From the NCBI GenBank assembly GCA_029204225.1, contig CM055106.1:24146884-24210883 (forward strand): 64,000 bases of DNA, in the 5' to 3' direction. The notes under the pieces are model-generated. The model searched no databases, was not told the origin of the DNA, and saw nothing but the letters and a program-made list of their open reading frames with translations. Within the stretch, counting starts at the first letter, position 1. Each line of letters begins with the position of its first letter. This document shows, piece after piece, positions 1 to 12,170 of the stretch. The translations under genes were made by a program, and so were the position numbers. Source of the stretch: Diphasiastrum complanatum. Its lineage: Eukaryota; Streptophyta; Lycopodiopsida; Lycopodiales; Lycopodiaceae.

Positions 1-58
1 CTCTCTCTCTCTCTCTCTATGGCTGATCGAAGTTGTCTCTCTCTCTCCCTCTCTAGAT
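1..58 (+). mobile_element. LTR fragment with (CT)n, same family as the LTR at 23665-24157
   Basis: The first ~58 bases (a CT run, then ATGGCTGATCGAAG and a second CT-rich run) are close to the reverse complement of 24096-24157 and 52985-53030, which lie in a copia LTR. The left side is cut by the window edge. Similarity stops near base 58, so this is a scrap of the plus-oriented LTR. Confidence 0.6.
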
Positions 59-391
59 CAGAACTCGTATAGTACGTGATGGATTTTTCTCACTTATTAG
101 AAGTCCTATAATCGTCTTTTAACGCGTGTTTGTGTACTAGGTGAATTTTTGGTTAGAACTCAATGGTAACACCTTTTAATTTAGCAGTTTCTATTGCAAA
201 GGTATCACCGATTTATAGCACAACCGCTTGGAGTGTTTTATGTGATAGTGTTCATAATCACTCATTCCCGAAAAAGTATCAAATATGGTCAAAGCTCAAA
301 TATTGTGTTTTGTTTTGTTTTTTTATTTAATTGAGCTATGAAATTATAGTTATTACACCTTTTGTGACAGATATAATTCATCAATATATTT
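59..391. other. AT-rich non-coding stretch
   Basis: No open frame, RNA gene or recognisable repeat was found between the LTR scrap and the end of the DUF7869 remnant. Confidence 0.5.
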
Positions 392-2189
392 TCACCAATA
401 AGAACTAATCTCTATCAAATTATAATTTTGCGATTGTGTTTCACTGATGTCTCTCAATTCAGAACTTGACATATTCTCAACACTCTCATTTTTGTCTGAT
501 GAAGTGGAAGATGCGTCTTCTTCATCAGAGTCAACTGGCATATCTTCCTTAGAGTCCACGTCTACTATTGATAAAAAAACCTTGTAAATTAGCTTTTCTC
601 TGTTGATGACGAGTGGAGGATGATGGTTTGTTCAATAATCCAAGTCGTTATTTCAATATAGATATAGTTGACTTTCGTAGATGATTGGTCATTGTTAATT
701 CAAAATTAAATGCCAAAACATCTACATCCTGTAGATTCAAATCGTCGACTCTTGGGTGATTTTTTGGCAATCTCTTTCTCTTGCCCTTTGGATCTACTTG
801 CAACATTTCGAGTTTGTACCTTCCCAAAAAAAGCATTCGTTGAAGTGGTGTGCACGTAGTACTTTTGGTTGATTGCTATTTTGAATAGAACCAAGTACTT
901 TGGCAATCCAAAATGGATGTCCTTCATTGTTTTTTGAAGCTAGAAGTGCAACAGGGCTTCCAATTTGGATTTCATTCAAATCACCGCACCATTTCATTTT
1001 TGCAGCTTTTACACTTTGCCTATTCTTCTTTGAGCCCACATAAATTTCACGTTCCTCACCTTGCTGCAAGAAATCATTATCTCGAGGAAGATATGAAGGT
1101 TCGACAGTTGTAGTTGACGTTCCTAGTTTTTGAGGCCAATGAAATTCTTTAGTTGTTGATGTATATTCGAGATTGAGCAAACTGATTTTTTGTTCTTCGA
1201 AAAAGTCCGTCCACCAATGTTGATCAAACTCATCAAAAAAATGATAAGTTGCTTGAATACTTGATTTCAAAAAAATTAATGAGGCAAATGGATCAATCTC
1301 ATGATGTTCTCTTTGCGCCTTTTGTTCTTCTAGCAAGGACTTCAAGGGAGACAACACAGCAAGCCTGATTTGAGTCGATGCAATGTCAAGCAAAAATCGA
1401 ACTCCTTCAAGAGGTAGCCATGAAGCTGAATTTGAAAATAGTTTGCCCCATAATAAAATAATGTCTGATTCATTACATTTGATTTTAAACTTGTGTTGAA
1501 AGCTAATATCATTAATATTAGCTACGCATCCCTCTATTTCATTGGACATCTTAACATAATCACAAAAATCATATGTGTGTCTGATTAATGACACGTCTGG
1601 CTGTGGCACATACGATTCCTCAACAATGCTTTGAAGCACTAGTAAAGAAAAAGCTTTCTTGCATCTCAATTTCTTAGAAAAGCAACTAAACATTTGATCA
1701 ATTTGATCGTGGGTATGTCCTACCAACAATAGTCCTATTTTTACTTTTTTGAAAAAAAAAATTCTCTACTAGCATGGACAAGTATGCCAAAACAATTTGG
1801 TTTTTATTTTCCCTAACAATGTTGTCAAGCTGCAAATAAAGTGTTTTCAGAAGATTTTCACCAAATTCGCAAATTATCTTATGTACAATGGTGATTGTCA
1901 AATTTGGATCATTTTGAACATTGTGATAATTAAAAAAGACCTTGGACTCCAAAGTGCCATTAAACACAAGTGCTCCAACGAGATGAACCTGAATAAAATT
2001 TGCCTCGTTCAAATTTTTGGGCACTCTGACAAAATGAGACAACATTGTTTTCTTCTTGTCCATGTCGTCAATAACAAGGCCCATATATTTTTGTGGACAT
2101 TCCAAACATTTCTTTTGATGCTTGGCCAACTTTTGTCTTTCAACTATTTGTTGATCTTTGTGCAGTTGAAGGGCTTTTGCAGCATCCAT
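392..2189 (-). pseudogene. DUF7869-domain protein remnant (transposase-like), frameshifted
   Basis: Read on the minus strand. The segment from 2189 carries family landmarks in order: a lysine-rich helix, KYMGLVIDDMDKKKT, then YLQLDNIVRENKNQ. The next frame (from 1729) continues with VGHTHDQIDQMFSCFSKK. These LQLDN..ENKN and GHTHxxIDQ blocks are hallmarks of DUF7869 proteins, a large plant/animal family with a probable RNase H-like fold often found in transposon-rich DNA; function is not established. The frame changes near 1740-1765, in an A/T homopolymer, and again near 836 in a run of A. The last part (392-640) is an acidic, serine-rich tail ending at a TGA at 392-394. The N-terminal half (usually a cysteine-rich region) is missing; the copy stops about 100 bp before Copia-1. 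It is almost certainly non-functional. Family assignment is firm; the transposase role is inference. Confidence 0.75.
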
Positions 2190-2289
2190 TGAAAATACAA
2201 TGATTCACTTATTTAATAGAATAAAGATCATACTATATTAATATTAAAAAAGATTACAACTTAAATTTTTTCAAAACAGAAAGTATTAA

Positions 2290-3180
2290 AATGAATAGTA
2301 GTGTAGGGGCAAGATAACTCCTTCTTGATCCCTTCTTGATCACAAAAGTCTTTGAATTCATTGGAGATATATTCTCCTCCATCATCACTTCTAAAGAGCT
2401 TGATCTTGTGATTATGATGCTTTTCAACAAAAGTCTTGAACTTTACAAAACTCTCAAAAAATGTGCATTAGAGGAAAGTAGATATACCCATCCATATCTT
2501 GAGTAGTCATCTATAAATGTGACAAACATTGTAGCTCCACTATTGCTCTTTGTGCTAGCAAAATGCACATCCGAGTGGATCAACTCGAGAGGATGACTTG
2601 TCTTTGTGATTGAGCTTGAAAAAGGTAACTTGTGTGTCTTAGCCAAGGCACAAGCTTCACATACCCTTTTCTCCTTTGCCAAAGATCTTGGAAGGCCAAG
2701 AGCAATCTCCTCCTTGCACATAGCTTCCATGGACTTGGTGTTGATGTGACCAAGTCTCTTGTGCCACAAGTCAAATGTGGTCATCTTGGTCTCCTTGGCT
2801 ACCATCACAACTTGGTTAGGATTTACAAAAGCATCAAGCTTAAATAACCTCCCAAACCTTGTTCCTCTTGATATGATCATCCCACTCTTCTTGATGTTGC
2901 ATACATTAGTAGAGAACTCCACAATGAAACCATGATCTAAAAGTTGGCCAACACTAAGCAAATTCTTAGTGATGCTAGGAATGAAGAGAACACCATCTAT
3001 CTTAGTCTTCTTGGAGGATCCGAAGCATAAGGGAATGGATCCCACACTTCAACTTTACATTCATGATCATTTGCTGTAAAAATGGACTTTATAGGTCCTA
3101 CGTAAGGTGTGAGTTGAGAAAAATACTCCCTTTTACTCGACATGTGGGAGCTAGCCCCACTATCTGTCCACCAAGGATCT
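2290..3180 (-). pseudogene. Copia-1 protease and integrase fragment
   Basis: On the minus strand a protease region (DSGASSHM, about 3150) precedes a gag-pre-integrase segment (WHKRLGHINTKSMEAM; CEACALAKTHK) and the start of the integrase core (HSDVHFASTKS, FIDDYSRYGWVYLL). A frameshift falls after VYLL (about 2450); another frame resumes toward the second catalytic Asp (a degenerate RSDDGGEY near 2385), and similarity ends at about 2290. The last catalytic Glu, RT and RNase H are absent. Such a protein would integrate cDNA copies in the nucleus; this copy cannot. Confidence 0.8.
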
Positions 3181-4067
3181 TCACCTTTTTCATTTGAGGA
3201 TGAAAAAACTTACATCATGAGTGAGTCCTCATGATAGCTCCCTTCCTCCTCTTGTCCAATGTTGGCTTGGCTTTGATCTTGCTTCCTCTTGAAGCTTTCC
3301 GAGGCATAATGCGCCGCATCTTGCTACAATAGTAGCCTTTATCTTAGATTTGTCCTTCTTGGGCTTGACTTGTGATGATGAGGATGTAGATCCTCCTTGA
3401 TCTTCATCCTTTGCTTGCTCCTTTTTTAATGCTCCTCCCTTGGTCTTTGCTTTGCCTTTGCTCTTGAAAAATAAGGCTTTGTCATCACCATCATTTATGG
3501 AGAGCCTCTCCATCCTTGATTTGATATGAGCCTTCCTACTCTCCTCGACCATCAACACACTTTGAAGGTCTTCAATTGTAGGCAAGTTTTCCATGATGGC
3601 ATAGCTTTGGACAAGGGTAGTAAAATCACTACATAAGCCATTCAAAACTATTTGCACAAGCTCACTCTCTTTAATAGGTTCACCAACATAAGTAAGCTCT
3701 TTGTTCAAATCTTCTACTCTTAAAAAAAATTGATGTTCACTCTCATTCCTCCCTTGGAAGTATTGAAGAACTTGGTTCTTGAGGGAAAGTAACCTTGAGG
3801 TATTCTTGGACTCATAGGTCTTTTGAAGAGTCTCCCAAGCCTCTTGGGCTGAGGTACATGCTCCTACTTCTTTGAGCAAATCATTTGGAACATTCATCTT
3901 AATACAATGAAGTGCAAGCTTGCACCTTCTCTTGTATTTAGTTTCTTCTTGTGGATGGATTGGCTCATCTTCCTCTCCATTCACAATATCCATCAGATCT
4001 TGCATGATAAGGATGGATTCTTCAATCTATCACTAGAATCCAAAAGATAGGCACTTATGGATGCCAT
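3181..4067 (-). pseudogene. Copia-1 gag (UBN2-type) with broken ends
   Basis: The longest open stretch (4005-3229) encodes a typical copia gag/UBN2 region: KRRCKLALHCIKMNVPNDLL, SAQEAWETLQKTYESKN, then a Lys/Ser-rich basic tail. The family start is probably the ATG at 4067 (MASIS...), but an early frameshift and small deletion remove the YxxWK block, so the open frame begins at an internal Met. The CCHC zinc knuckle that should follow near 3300-3340 is also out of frame. Gag would form the virus-like particle. Close to the Copia-4 gag in layout. Confidence 0.8.
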
Positions 4068-4853
4068 CTCAATGATAAGGAGATAGATTCAAAGAAACAA
4101 GATAGATTGTACAAGATATGATCACTACTAGCTATCCCACTCTCTTTGGGACCTGAGATGAATCACTCTCTGATTTCTCAACAAGATCTAAGGTGATCTT
4201 GAGCTTGTCTATCTTCTAGATCCAAACTAGATCCAACCTTACTATAGATTTGATCAAACTAGTCTCCTCCTTGATCTCGACTTCACAAGAAGGGTGAATC
4301 CACCTATAATGAACCAAAACCACTTTAACACATAAATGTTTTACAAATAAAGCCTCTTAAATTCAGTTTGAATAGCATTGACATATTCAATCACAAATCT
4401 ATCCAAAACCGAGTAGAATAGAAACACAATTTTCACTAGTTTTGCATTTCTAGATGAAAACTCATCAAAACACTTGATCTGAACCTAAAAGGTGTATCTT
4501 AGGACTTTAAGAAGCCTAAGAACGACCTAATTAGGCTGTCAAATGGCTGATCCAAACTTCTAGAGAGTGGTGGCATTCAAATCCTTATGAAAATCTCTAC
4601 TAGGAGACATGTACTCCAAGATTCAACTCATAAGAACTTTCTAATTTGGTTTGGTTGAATGGAAATGGGTCAATCACGGTTCCTGCAGCTATAACTCAGC
4701 AAAACAAGTTCCCTGATCTATTATCATTCAAATGAAACTAAATTTGAAGGTACAATCATTAGATTAGCAACTAGTAGCAAGAGCAAAGCCAATACTACTC
4801 AAATCTAGGATCAAAGCTTGAGAAAATTAAATCTAAAGCTCACTTTTGATTAG
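4068..4853 (-). other. Copia-1 leader (5' untranslated region)
   Basis: About 790 bp of AT-rich, frame-free DNA lies between the primer-binding site and the gag start; no other feature seen. Confidence 0.6.
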
Positions 4854-4865
4854 GCTCTGATACCG
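4854..4865 (-). other. Primer-binding site of Copia-1 (initiator-Met tRNA)
   Basis: The plus strand reads GCTCTGATACCG. Its complement differs by one base from the copia consensus TGGTATCAGAGC, complementary to the 3' end of initiator-Met tRNA. It touches the LTR edge at 4866. Confidence 0.85.
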
Positions 4866-5563
4866 TGACAAAATTTTACAGCAAAGTGAATCCCAATCAA
4901 TCCTAGAAGTGACAGAGGATGCACAAGTAAAAGATCTAGATCCAAACTATGAGCTAGAATCAAGACTAGTTACCAAAACTAGCAAATTTGGCATTTAACT
5001 CCACATTAGGCACATAGATTTGATCAAATGAACCAAAGTAAAGTACAACAAGCTTATCAGACCTGTAAAAAGGTTCAGTACCTTCCAAACCAAGCAATTA
5101 ATGCATAAGAACACTCACATCCAATAGCTATAACTCGCAACCAAAAGACAATGATGACAGAAGTGAAAAAACTCGATTTTTCTTGATAATTTGATGGAGA
5201 TCCCATCATGTATTTATACATTTGAATCTCGGATCTGAGCATATTAGGGAACCTCTGAACTTATCATACCCTAACCCTAACATCTACCCTAATAGGTCAT
5301 TGGATCCACCCTAACTTGGGGTCAAGATCTCGAGATCCAAAAACAATGAAAAACATGCTATTTTTAGATCCTAGAGTTTCTCTAGCCTATCCAAACACAT
5401 TTTTGCCTTATTTCAAAAATTCTATCACAATCTAATATGAGGAGTGAAATTATTGGAAAGAATCCTATGTGATTTGGCATGTGTGGCATCTATTTACATG
5501 GCCATCTTGCCAAGTACAATGCATGTGACCAAAAAATGGTCAAGCTAAAATTGTGAAATTTCA
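4866..5563 (-). repeat. Copia-1 5' LTR (about 698 bp)
   Basis: It starts on the plus strand with TGACAAAATTTTAC next to the primer site and ends with GTGAAATTTCA, giving TG...CA ends with partly matching inverted termini. Copia-2 integrase sequence begins directly after it. With no partner LTR, the outer end is placed by termini and junction only. Confidence 0.65.
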
Positions 5564-7735
5564 ATATTATTACATTCATTGATGACTACTCCCATTTTAC
5601 CAGTGTAATGTTCATTAAGAACAAGTCAGAAGCATTCAATTACTTCAAAGAATTCAAGCAATATGCTAAGAATTAGATTGGTCAAACAATCAAGGCCCTA
5701 CGGTCTGATTAAGGGGGAGAGTACCTATCAATTGCGATGAAGGACTAGCTGTCGTCATGTGGCATGCACCATCAGTTTACTACAAGCTACACTCCTCAAC
5801 AAAATGAAGTAGCTGAGCGGAAGAACCACACACTGTTGGAAGCTGCACGATCCATGACAGCCAATGCCCATTTACCTCAAACATTTTGGGCAGAAGCAAT
5901 CTCTATGGCCTGCTATCTACAGAACTACTCCAGCACTAAAGCAGTTGATTCCAAGACACCGTTTGAAGCCTACTACAGATACAAACCAAGCTTGAAACAT
6001 CTACGTGTTTTTGGATGTCTCTGCTATGCACAAGTGCCATCTAATCTGAGGAAGAAGATGGACCCAATAAGTTGTAAGAACATCTTCATCGGCTACTCAA
6101 TGTCGCATAAAGCATATCACATCTATGATGTTGACTCAGGTCAGATCTCAGTCAGCCATGATGTTGTCTTTCTTGAAAATAAGTATCACGATTTCAAGCA
6201 GAAGCAGCCAATTCAAGAGTATGCCACAACAGCTCCACCATCCATTGTTAGGCAACGACCTACGACTGTTCAGACAAAGGAGTTTGTCCCAACAGCTCTG
6301 CTTACCATCGATGGCCCAGACCCACTACTGATGGATCTATATCCAAATGAAAAGCTAGACTGGTGGTTAAAGGCTTTGAACAAGTATATGGGATAGACTA
6401 CACTGAGACCTTTAGTCCAATGATAAAACATCAATCTATTCATACCTTACTGGGTATAACTGCTATAGAAGATCTGGACATTCACCAGATGGAAGTCCAG
6501 ACGACATTCCTACATAGATTTAGACAAGAAAATATATTCATCTATCAACCAGAAGGTTACATCCTTCAAGGCAAGGAGCATCTGGTGCGTAAATTGCATA
6601 AGGCTTTATATGGTCTTAAGCAAGCTCCCAGGGCCTGGTATGACAAAATTAATCACTTCTTGTTGCAGCACAATTTTACTTCTTGCTCTGTAGACTACAA
6701 TGTATATCTCAGGCGTAAAGGGTCAAGCTATGTCATGATAGCATTATACGTTGATGATTCTTTAATTACCAGCAATTCAAATCAATACTACAGGAAATCA
6801 AATCTCTGCTTTCATCAGAATTTGAGATGACTGATTTAGGCCTAGTCCATTACCTTCTTGGTATGGAGATCAACAGAGATCGCGCAGGTAGAAGGATAAC
6901 TTCAAGCCAAGAATTCTACTTGACCAATGTACTTCGCAGATATGGAATGGAGGATTGCAAGCCCATAGACACGCCTATGGATCCAGGAGCTAAGTTGTTC
7001 AAAGACATGTGCCCCAGAACTCAAGCAGATCAGCAAGGAATGTGCAGGTATCATTATCAGTCTGTCATAGGATCTATTATGTATTCTATGATTTGCACAC
7101 GACCATATGTAGTAAGCACATTAATTCAGTACATGTCCAATCCAGGCCTACAACACTGGAAAGCTCTGCAAAGAATACTGAGGTACATTCAAGCTACAAA
7201 ACACTATGCGTTGAGCTATAATGACAATATATAAGCTACACTCACATTGACCACTTATTCAGATTCAGATTGGGCAGGACATGTGGATACCAAAAAATCC
7301 ACATCAGGCTACATTTGTTTCCTTGCAGAAGGACCTATCTCATGGAACAATAGAAAACAGACATACATTTCTTTGGCCTCCACAGAATTTAAATATGTCG
7401 CAGCTACATCAGCAGTGAAGGAAATTTTATTGCTTAGAAGACTACTACAAGATCTGAGATTCTCACAATCTGGTCCAACTATACTCCAGTGCGACAATCA
7501 GAGTTGTATAGCTCTATCGTTGAACTGACAAAATCACACGAGGACCAAACATATAGAGGTGCAACTTCATTTTCTCAAAGAGAAGGTTCAGAATGAAGAC
7601 ATTGCACTAAGTTACCGTCACATAGACAATATGTTGGCTGACATTCTGACAAAACCATTACCAAGAGACAGACATTTCACTTTGGTAGAATTATTAAATC
7701 TTAATTTGAGATCGGATTTGTGGCAGTTAGCTTAA
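5564..7735 (+). pseudogene. Copia-2 pol: integrase, reverse transcriptase and RNase H, broken
   Basis: The integrase part (to about 6200) has FIDDYS, a SDxGGEY site carrying a stop (about 5705-5722) and YTPQQNEVAERKNH, so its catalytic residues are recognisable. RT follows with KGFEQVYGIDYTETFSP (6366), LHKALYGLKQAPRAWYDK (about 6600) and LYVDDSLIT (about 6750). The first ~70 residues expected for a copia RT are missing, because the integrase tail joins directly to the mid-RT at about 6360 in another frame. Further frameshifts lie near 6830 and 7234. The RNase H part has YSDSDWAGHVDTKKSTSG (7257) and CDNQSC (7491), and pol ends with a TAA at 7733-7735 just before the polypurine tract. Confidence 0.88.
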
Positions 7736-7742
7736 GGGGGAG
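7736..7742 (+). other. Polypurine tract of Copia-2
   Basis: GGGGGAG lies directly before the LTR start TGTTGGAG at 7743 and directly after the pol stop, the usual plus-strand priming site. Confidence 0.85.
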
Positions 7743-8948
<1,206 letters not shown>

Positions 8949-8998
8949 TGGTTATCAGAGACAGAGGATCACATGTCTAGCACTTATACCAAGCAAAT
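8949..8998 (+). mobile_element. Primer site and gag start of a second Copia-2 unit
   Basis: Directly after the LTR comes TGGTTATCAGAGA (8949-8961), a one-base-expanded match to the initiator-Met primer site, then an ATG at 8973 (MSSTYTKQMK). This is the normal order after a 5' LTR, so the LTR at 7743-8948 serves both as the 3' LTR of the left copy and the 5' LTR of a right copy. The right copy ends at about 8998 where minus-strand copia leader begins. Confidence 0.6.
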
Positions 8999-9689
8999 GA
9001 AGTCCAGAAATCTCACTATCTAGAGATCCAATCAAAATTAGGATTTTGACAAAATCACAAAAAATTGATTATTCCAAATCTACATGCAAATGTTGAAAAT
9101 CTTGTATGCAATCTATTAGCCACTACTTAGGCTGATCCAATGATCCAAAAATTGGCCAAATCCAGTATGTGAATTAAAAAAACAAGAATTGATCAAGTTT
9201 ATAAACCTATATAGGGTTTTGATCTACAAAAGATTCAATTTACAAATGCAAGAAACTCAATTTTGGTGTAGAATCCTCTCTAGCATACTCTAGTCTTGAT
9301 ATCTTTACCAAATCATTGATAGATATGATTTTCCTTCGTAACATGAAACACAAGCTCTGATACCATGTGAAAGATTTCAGATCAATGATGATCCAAATCC
9401 ATAAACTGATCTTGGGTTAGAAAGAGAACAAATCAACAATCCTGCCTATGTAGAAAAATCAACATCTACTCTATGAATGAGATGCAAACTCTAATAGAAC
9501 TTGATTAAACATGAACCAAATCATAAAGTAATGTTGTTGTCTACACAAAACTAGCAAGCTACTGTATTTCTCACATGCGGATCCAAAAATAACAAATATA
9601 GATCATTCTACAGATAGAATTGCAAGCAATCACAAGTATATTGAATAGTAGAATCCAAGAGCAATATTTTATCTACAAAGCCAAATCAT
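8999..9689 (-). mobile_element. Minus-strand copia scrap: leader, primer site and partial LTR
   Basis: The plus-strand text GCTCTGATACCA at 9354-9365 is an exact complement of the initiator-Met primer site. The LTR therefore starts at 9366 (TGTGAAAGATTTCAG) and runs right; leader DNA lies to the left (8999-9353). No gag is present and the LTR end is not seen; it is cut at about 9689 by an RT scrap. Confidence 0.65.
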
Positions 9690-9746
9690 GTGTGTCTTCT
9701 ACAAAAGAGTTTGTATGGTCTTAAGCAAGCATCAAGAAGTTGGTAT
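9690..9746 (+). pseudogene. 57-bp copia reverse transcriptase scrap
   Basis: The plus strand translates to VCLLQKSLYGLKQASRSWY without a stop. This is the LQKSLYGLKQA.R.WY block found in nearly all copia RTs. Nothing on either side continues the domain. Confidence 0.7.
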
Positions 9747-10199
9747 ATTTTTTAAATTATGATAAAAATTTTAATCAGTATTTTTTAAAGTGCTAAATTT
9801 TTTAAAATCTTTACTTAAATAATTTTCAAATACCTATGTAGGTTCATTGATTAAATAAACACAAATAAAATTACTTTATAATAATCAAAATTAAATGATT
9901 TGTAAAAATATTTAAATCACCTTGAAAAAAATCTTTGTATTTCTTTAAATCCCTAACAGTATTTTTTTTACAATAAATATTATAAAAATACATCCAAAAT
10001 TAGAATATATAAACTTGACAATTCGTTATAATTTTAGTTTTGCTAATAATTATTAATGTTAAAGTTTCAAAAATAGTTGAAATTTTTAAACTTAAATCCT
10101 TAAAAAATAAATTTAAGAACATTAAATTGATAAAAAAAATTTCAAAACACAATACATCAAAAAATATAAATTATTCTTTCAAATAAAAGAGAATTTCTT
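9747..10199. other. AT-rich non-coding stretch
   Basis: Long A and T runs without open frames or recognised repeats. Confidence 0.5.
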
Positions 10200-11500
10200 A
10201 CTCCCAAAAATCATTGAGGTCATTTACATCTTTTTCCTTTTCTTGAGTAGCCGCTGTAGTTTCAAGTGGCACCTCTTCTACAGTTTCTTCGACTATGTTT
10301 ATTTTACTTGAAGGTAAAGTAACCAGCACATCACCTTTGTCACAAACTCTATTAAAAATGGTAGAGTAACCAAAACATCACCTTTGTCATTCATGAACTC
10401 TATTAAATAAGTTCTTACTCATGATGATGTTAAAATCAACACAATTCTTCTCAAGATTTCAAGATTTCCAAATCTCAATGCTTTTTCCACATATTTTGAA
10501 ATTCTTTTCATTCTTATACCAAGAGTCTTAATAGACTCTCATTTCATCAAACATGACAAATATGATAATTTAAAATTGAATAACTATCAATACTAATTAA
10601 TAATCTATCAGCTTCAGCAAATTGATTACAATATTCTCGAGTGATTCTTTTATTTTTAAAATAATCTAGTTGTTCCCAGCCCAAAGTTGCCTTTAATATC
10701 AAACAAACTCATCACAAAAGTGACAACCAACTCTATTTTTAGGATGTCATAAAACATTCAAATCCTTTTTACCACTCTACTTTTGAAGTTTTTTTTTTTT
10801 TTGCAACTAGAGATTGCTGTTCTCCTACACTTTCAACACTTCTTCTCTTATATTTTTCTAAGTTCTTCCAAACTAGGTTGTCTTTCATGTACTGAAAGGT
10901 GAATATGAGATTTCTTATGGAGCCTATATATATTGTTCAATATAGGGCCAAATGAAAAATAGGTTCACCAATTACTTCTCAGTGATATCCATTATGCTTT
11001 GTATTCAATGTCATAAAGCTCACACTTAAAGTATGAAGCTTGTTTATGATGTAGAGATCTTTAAATTGTATTCATCATTGCATATTTAGTTGTTTCAATA
11101 TATTTCAAACTTCTAATCATGTTTTTTCTTTTTCAATCAATGTGGTCTCTTACTTCTGTGTCTCCTGTACATTGCCACTCCATACAATCACTTACACCCA
11201 CCCACTTGTCCTTCTCTATCATAACATTTAGCATCTCAAAATTTCATCACGTCTAATGATCTCATTGAAAACATATTCAATTAACTTTCCATCATTAATC
11301 TATCTATGCTACCTACTAAACTCCAAGAAAATGTATTTTTTCATAATTTTGTTCTTGCCAAACTACATAACTCGGTGACAAACAAGGAATGTCTGCATAA
11401 ATATTGAAGAGGCTCACTGACAACAACTTTACAAGTACTTCATTGAACTCATACATGCAATGGGTGATGTGGCATGGTGACATGACATCTGTCACTTCCA
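10200..11500 (-). repeat. Dispersed repeat R, copy 1, with decayed coding remnants
   Basis: Positions 10640-11345 match 43053-43770, and 11358-11490 match 42830-42945, both at high identity by eye, so this is an interspersed repeat. The minus strand at about 10200-10310 reads as an acidic tail (VEETVEEVPLETTAATQEKE, then a stop), suggesting the 3' end of an old coding region. Upstream blocks such as MKRISKYVEKALRFGN are short and interrupted. I do not recognise the protein; a DNA transposon remnant is possible. A short imperfect duplication (about 10319-10412, GTAACCA..CATCACCTTTGTCA) lies next to the tail. Confidence 0.5.
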
Positions 11501-11519
11501 TTTATGGAGGATGTGCATG

Positions 11520-12170
11520 GCTCAGTGTTTGAAACTATAATTTGATAGATCCGTCTTTAATGATGGAAGACCGTTTGTGAAAAAAAAAAAGAAAAAATTA
11601 AATTAAGAAAAAACAATATCTGTTTTCATATGTGAGCATACACACATGTGAAAAATAATGATCACGTGACCATCATCTTTAATGGAGGAATACAAAAAGT
11701 AGGTCAAGAGATTCTCGAGAGATTCTCGAAAATGTGGTAGAAAGATTCTAGAAAGTTTCGCAAAACTTTCTCACAGGATCCTAAAAAAAATGATATAGAA
11801 ACTCACAAAAAATTTAGCAACATACTAGAAAATTTCTCGAAAAATTGAAAAAAATACTAGAAAAGATTCTAGTAAAATTCTCAAAAATGATATACGAAAA
11901 TTTGATTAACAAATTTAGTGTCACAAAAAATTCTCAAAAATACTTAAAAAATTGAATTGAAAAATTGAGAGAAGTCAAGAAAAATTCTCGAAAATTTCAC
12001 GAGACATTATGAAAAATGTTGGAAGGTGGTAGAAAATTTCACGAAAATTTCACGAAAATTTTTAGAAAAGATAAAAGAAAAGTTGCAAAAAATAATAGAA
12101 AAGATAAAAATAATTCGCGATTAATTCCAGAAAAATACTAGAAAATAATAAGAATAAATTTTTTTTTTGG
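11520..12170. repeat. A-rich degenerate repeat region, possible Gypsy-1 3' non-coding part
   Basis: Strongly A-rich on the plus strand, with many variants of TTCTCGAAA, TTCTAGAAA and TTTCACGAAA. It begins directly downstream (minus strand) of the Gypsy-1 pol stop at 12171, so it may be the element's 3' untranslated or LTR-proximal DNA. No similarity to the presumed 5' LTR was seen, hence no 3' LTR call. Confidence 0.45.

Larger units (their letters stand above)
2290..5563 (-). mobile_element. Copia-1: truncated Ty1/copia retrotransposon
   Basis: Minus-strand copia in the order 5' LTR (4866-5563), initiator-Met primer site (4854-4865), leader, gag (about 3180-4067), protease and integrase (2290-3180). 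It breaks off inside the integrase core at about 2290, so RT, RNase H and the 3' LTR are missing. Its LTR abuts the interrupted integrase of plus-strand Copia-2 at 5563/5564, which suggests insertion into Copia-2 followed by loss of one side. Its gag resembles that of Copia-4, so both are probably of one lineage. Confidence 0.85.

Noticed and set aside
10800-11600. hAT transposase in repeat R
   Set aside because: Only scattered interrupted blocks are readable and none matches a hAT signature well enough to name.
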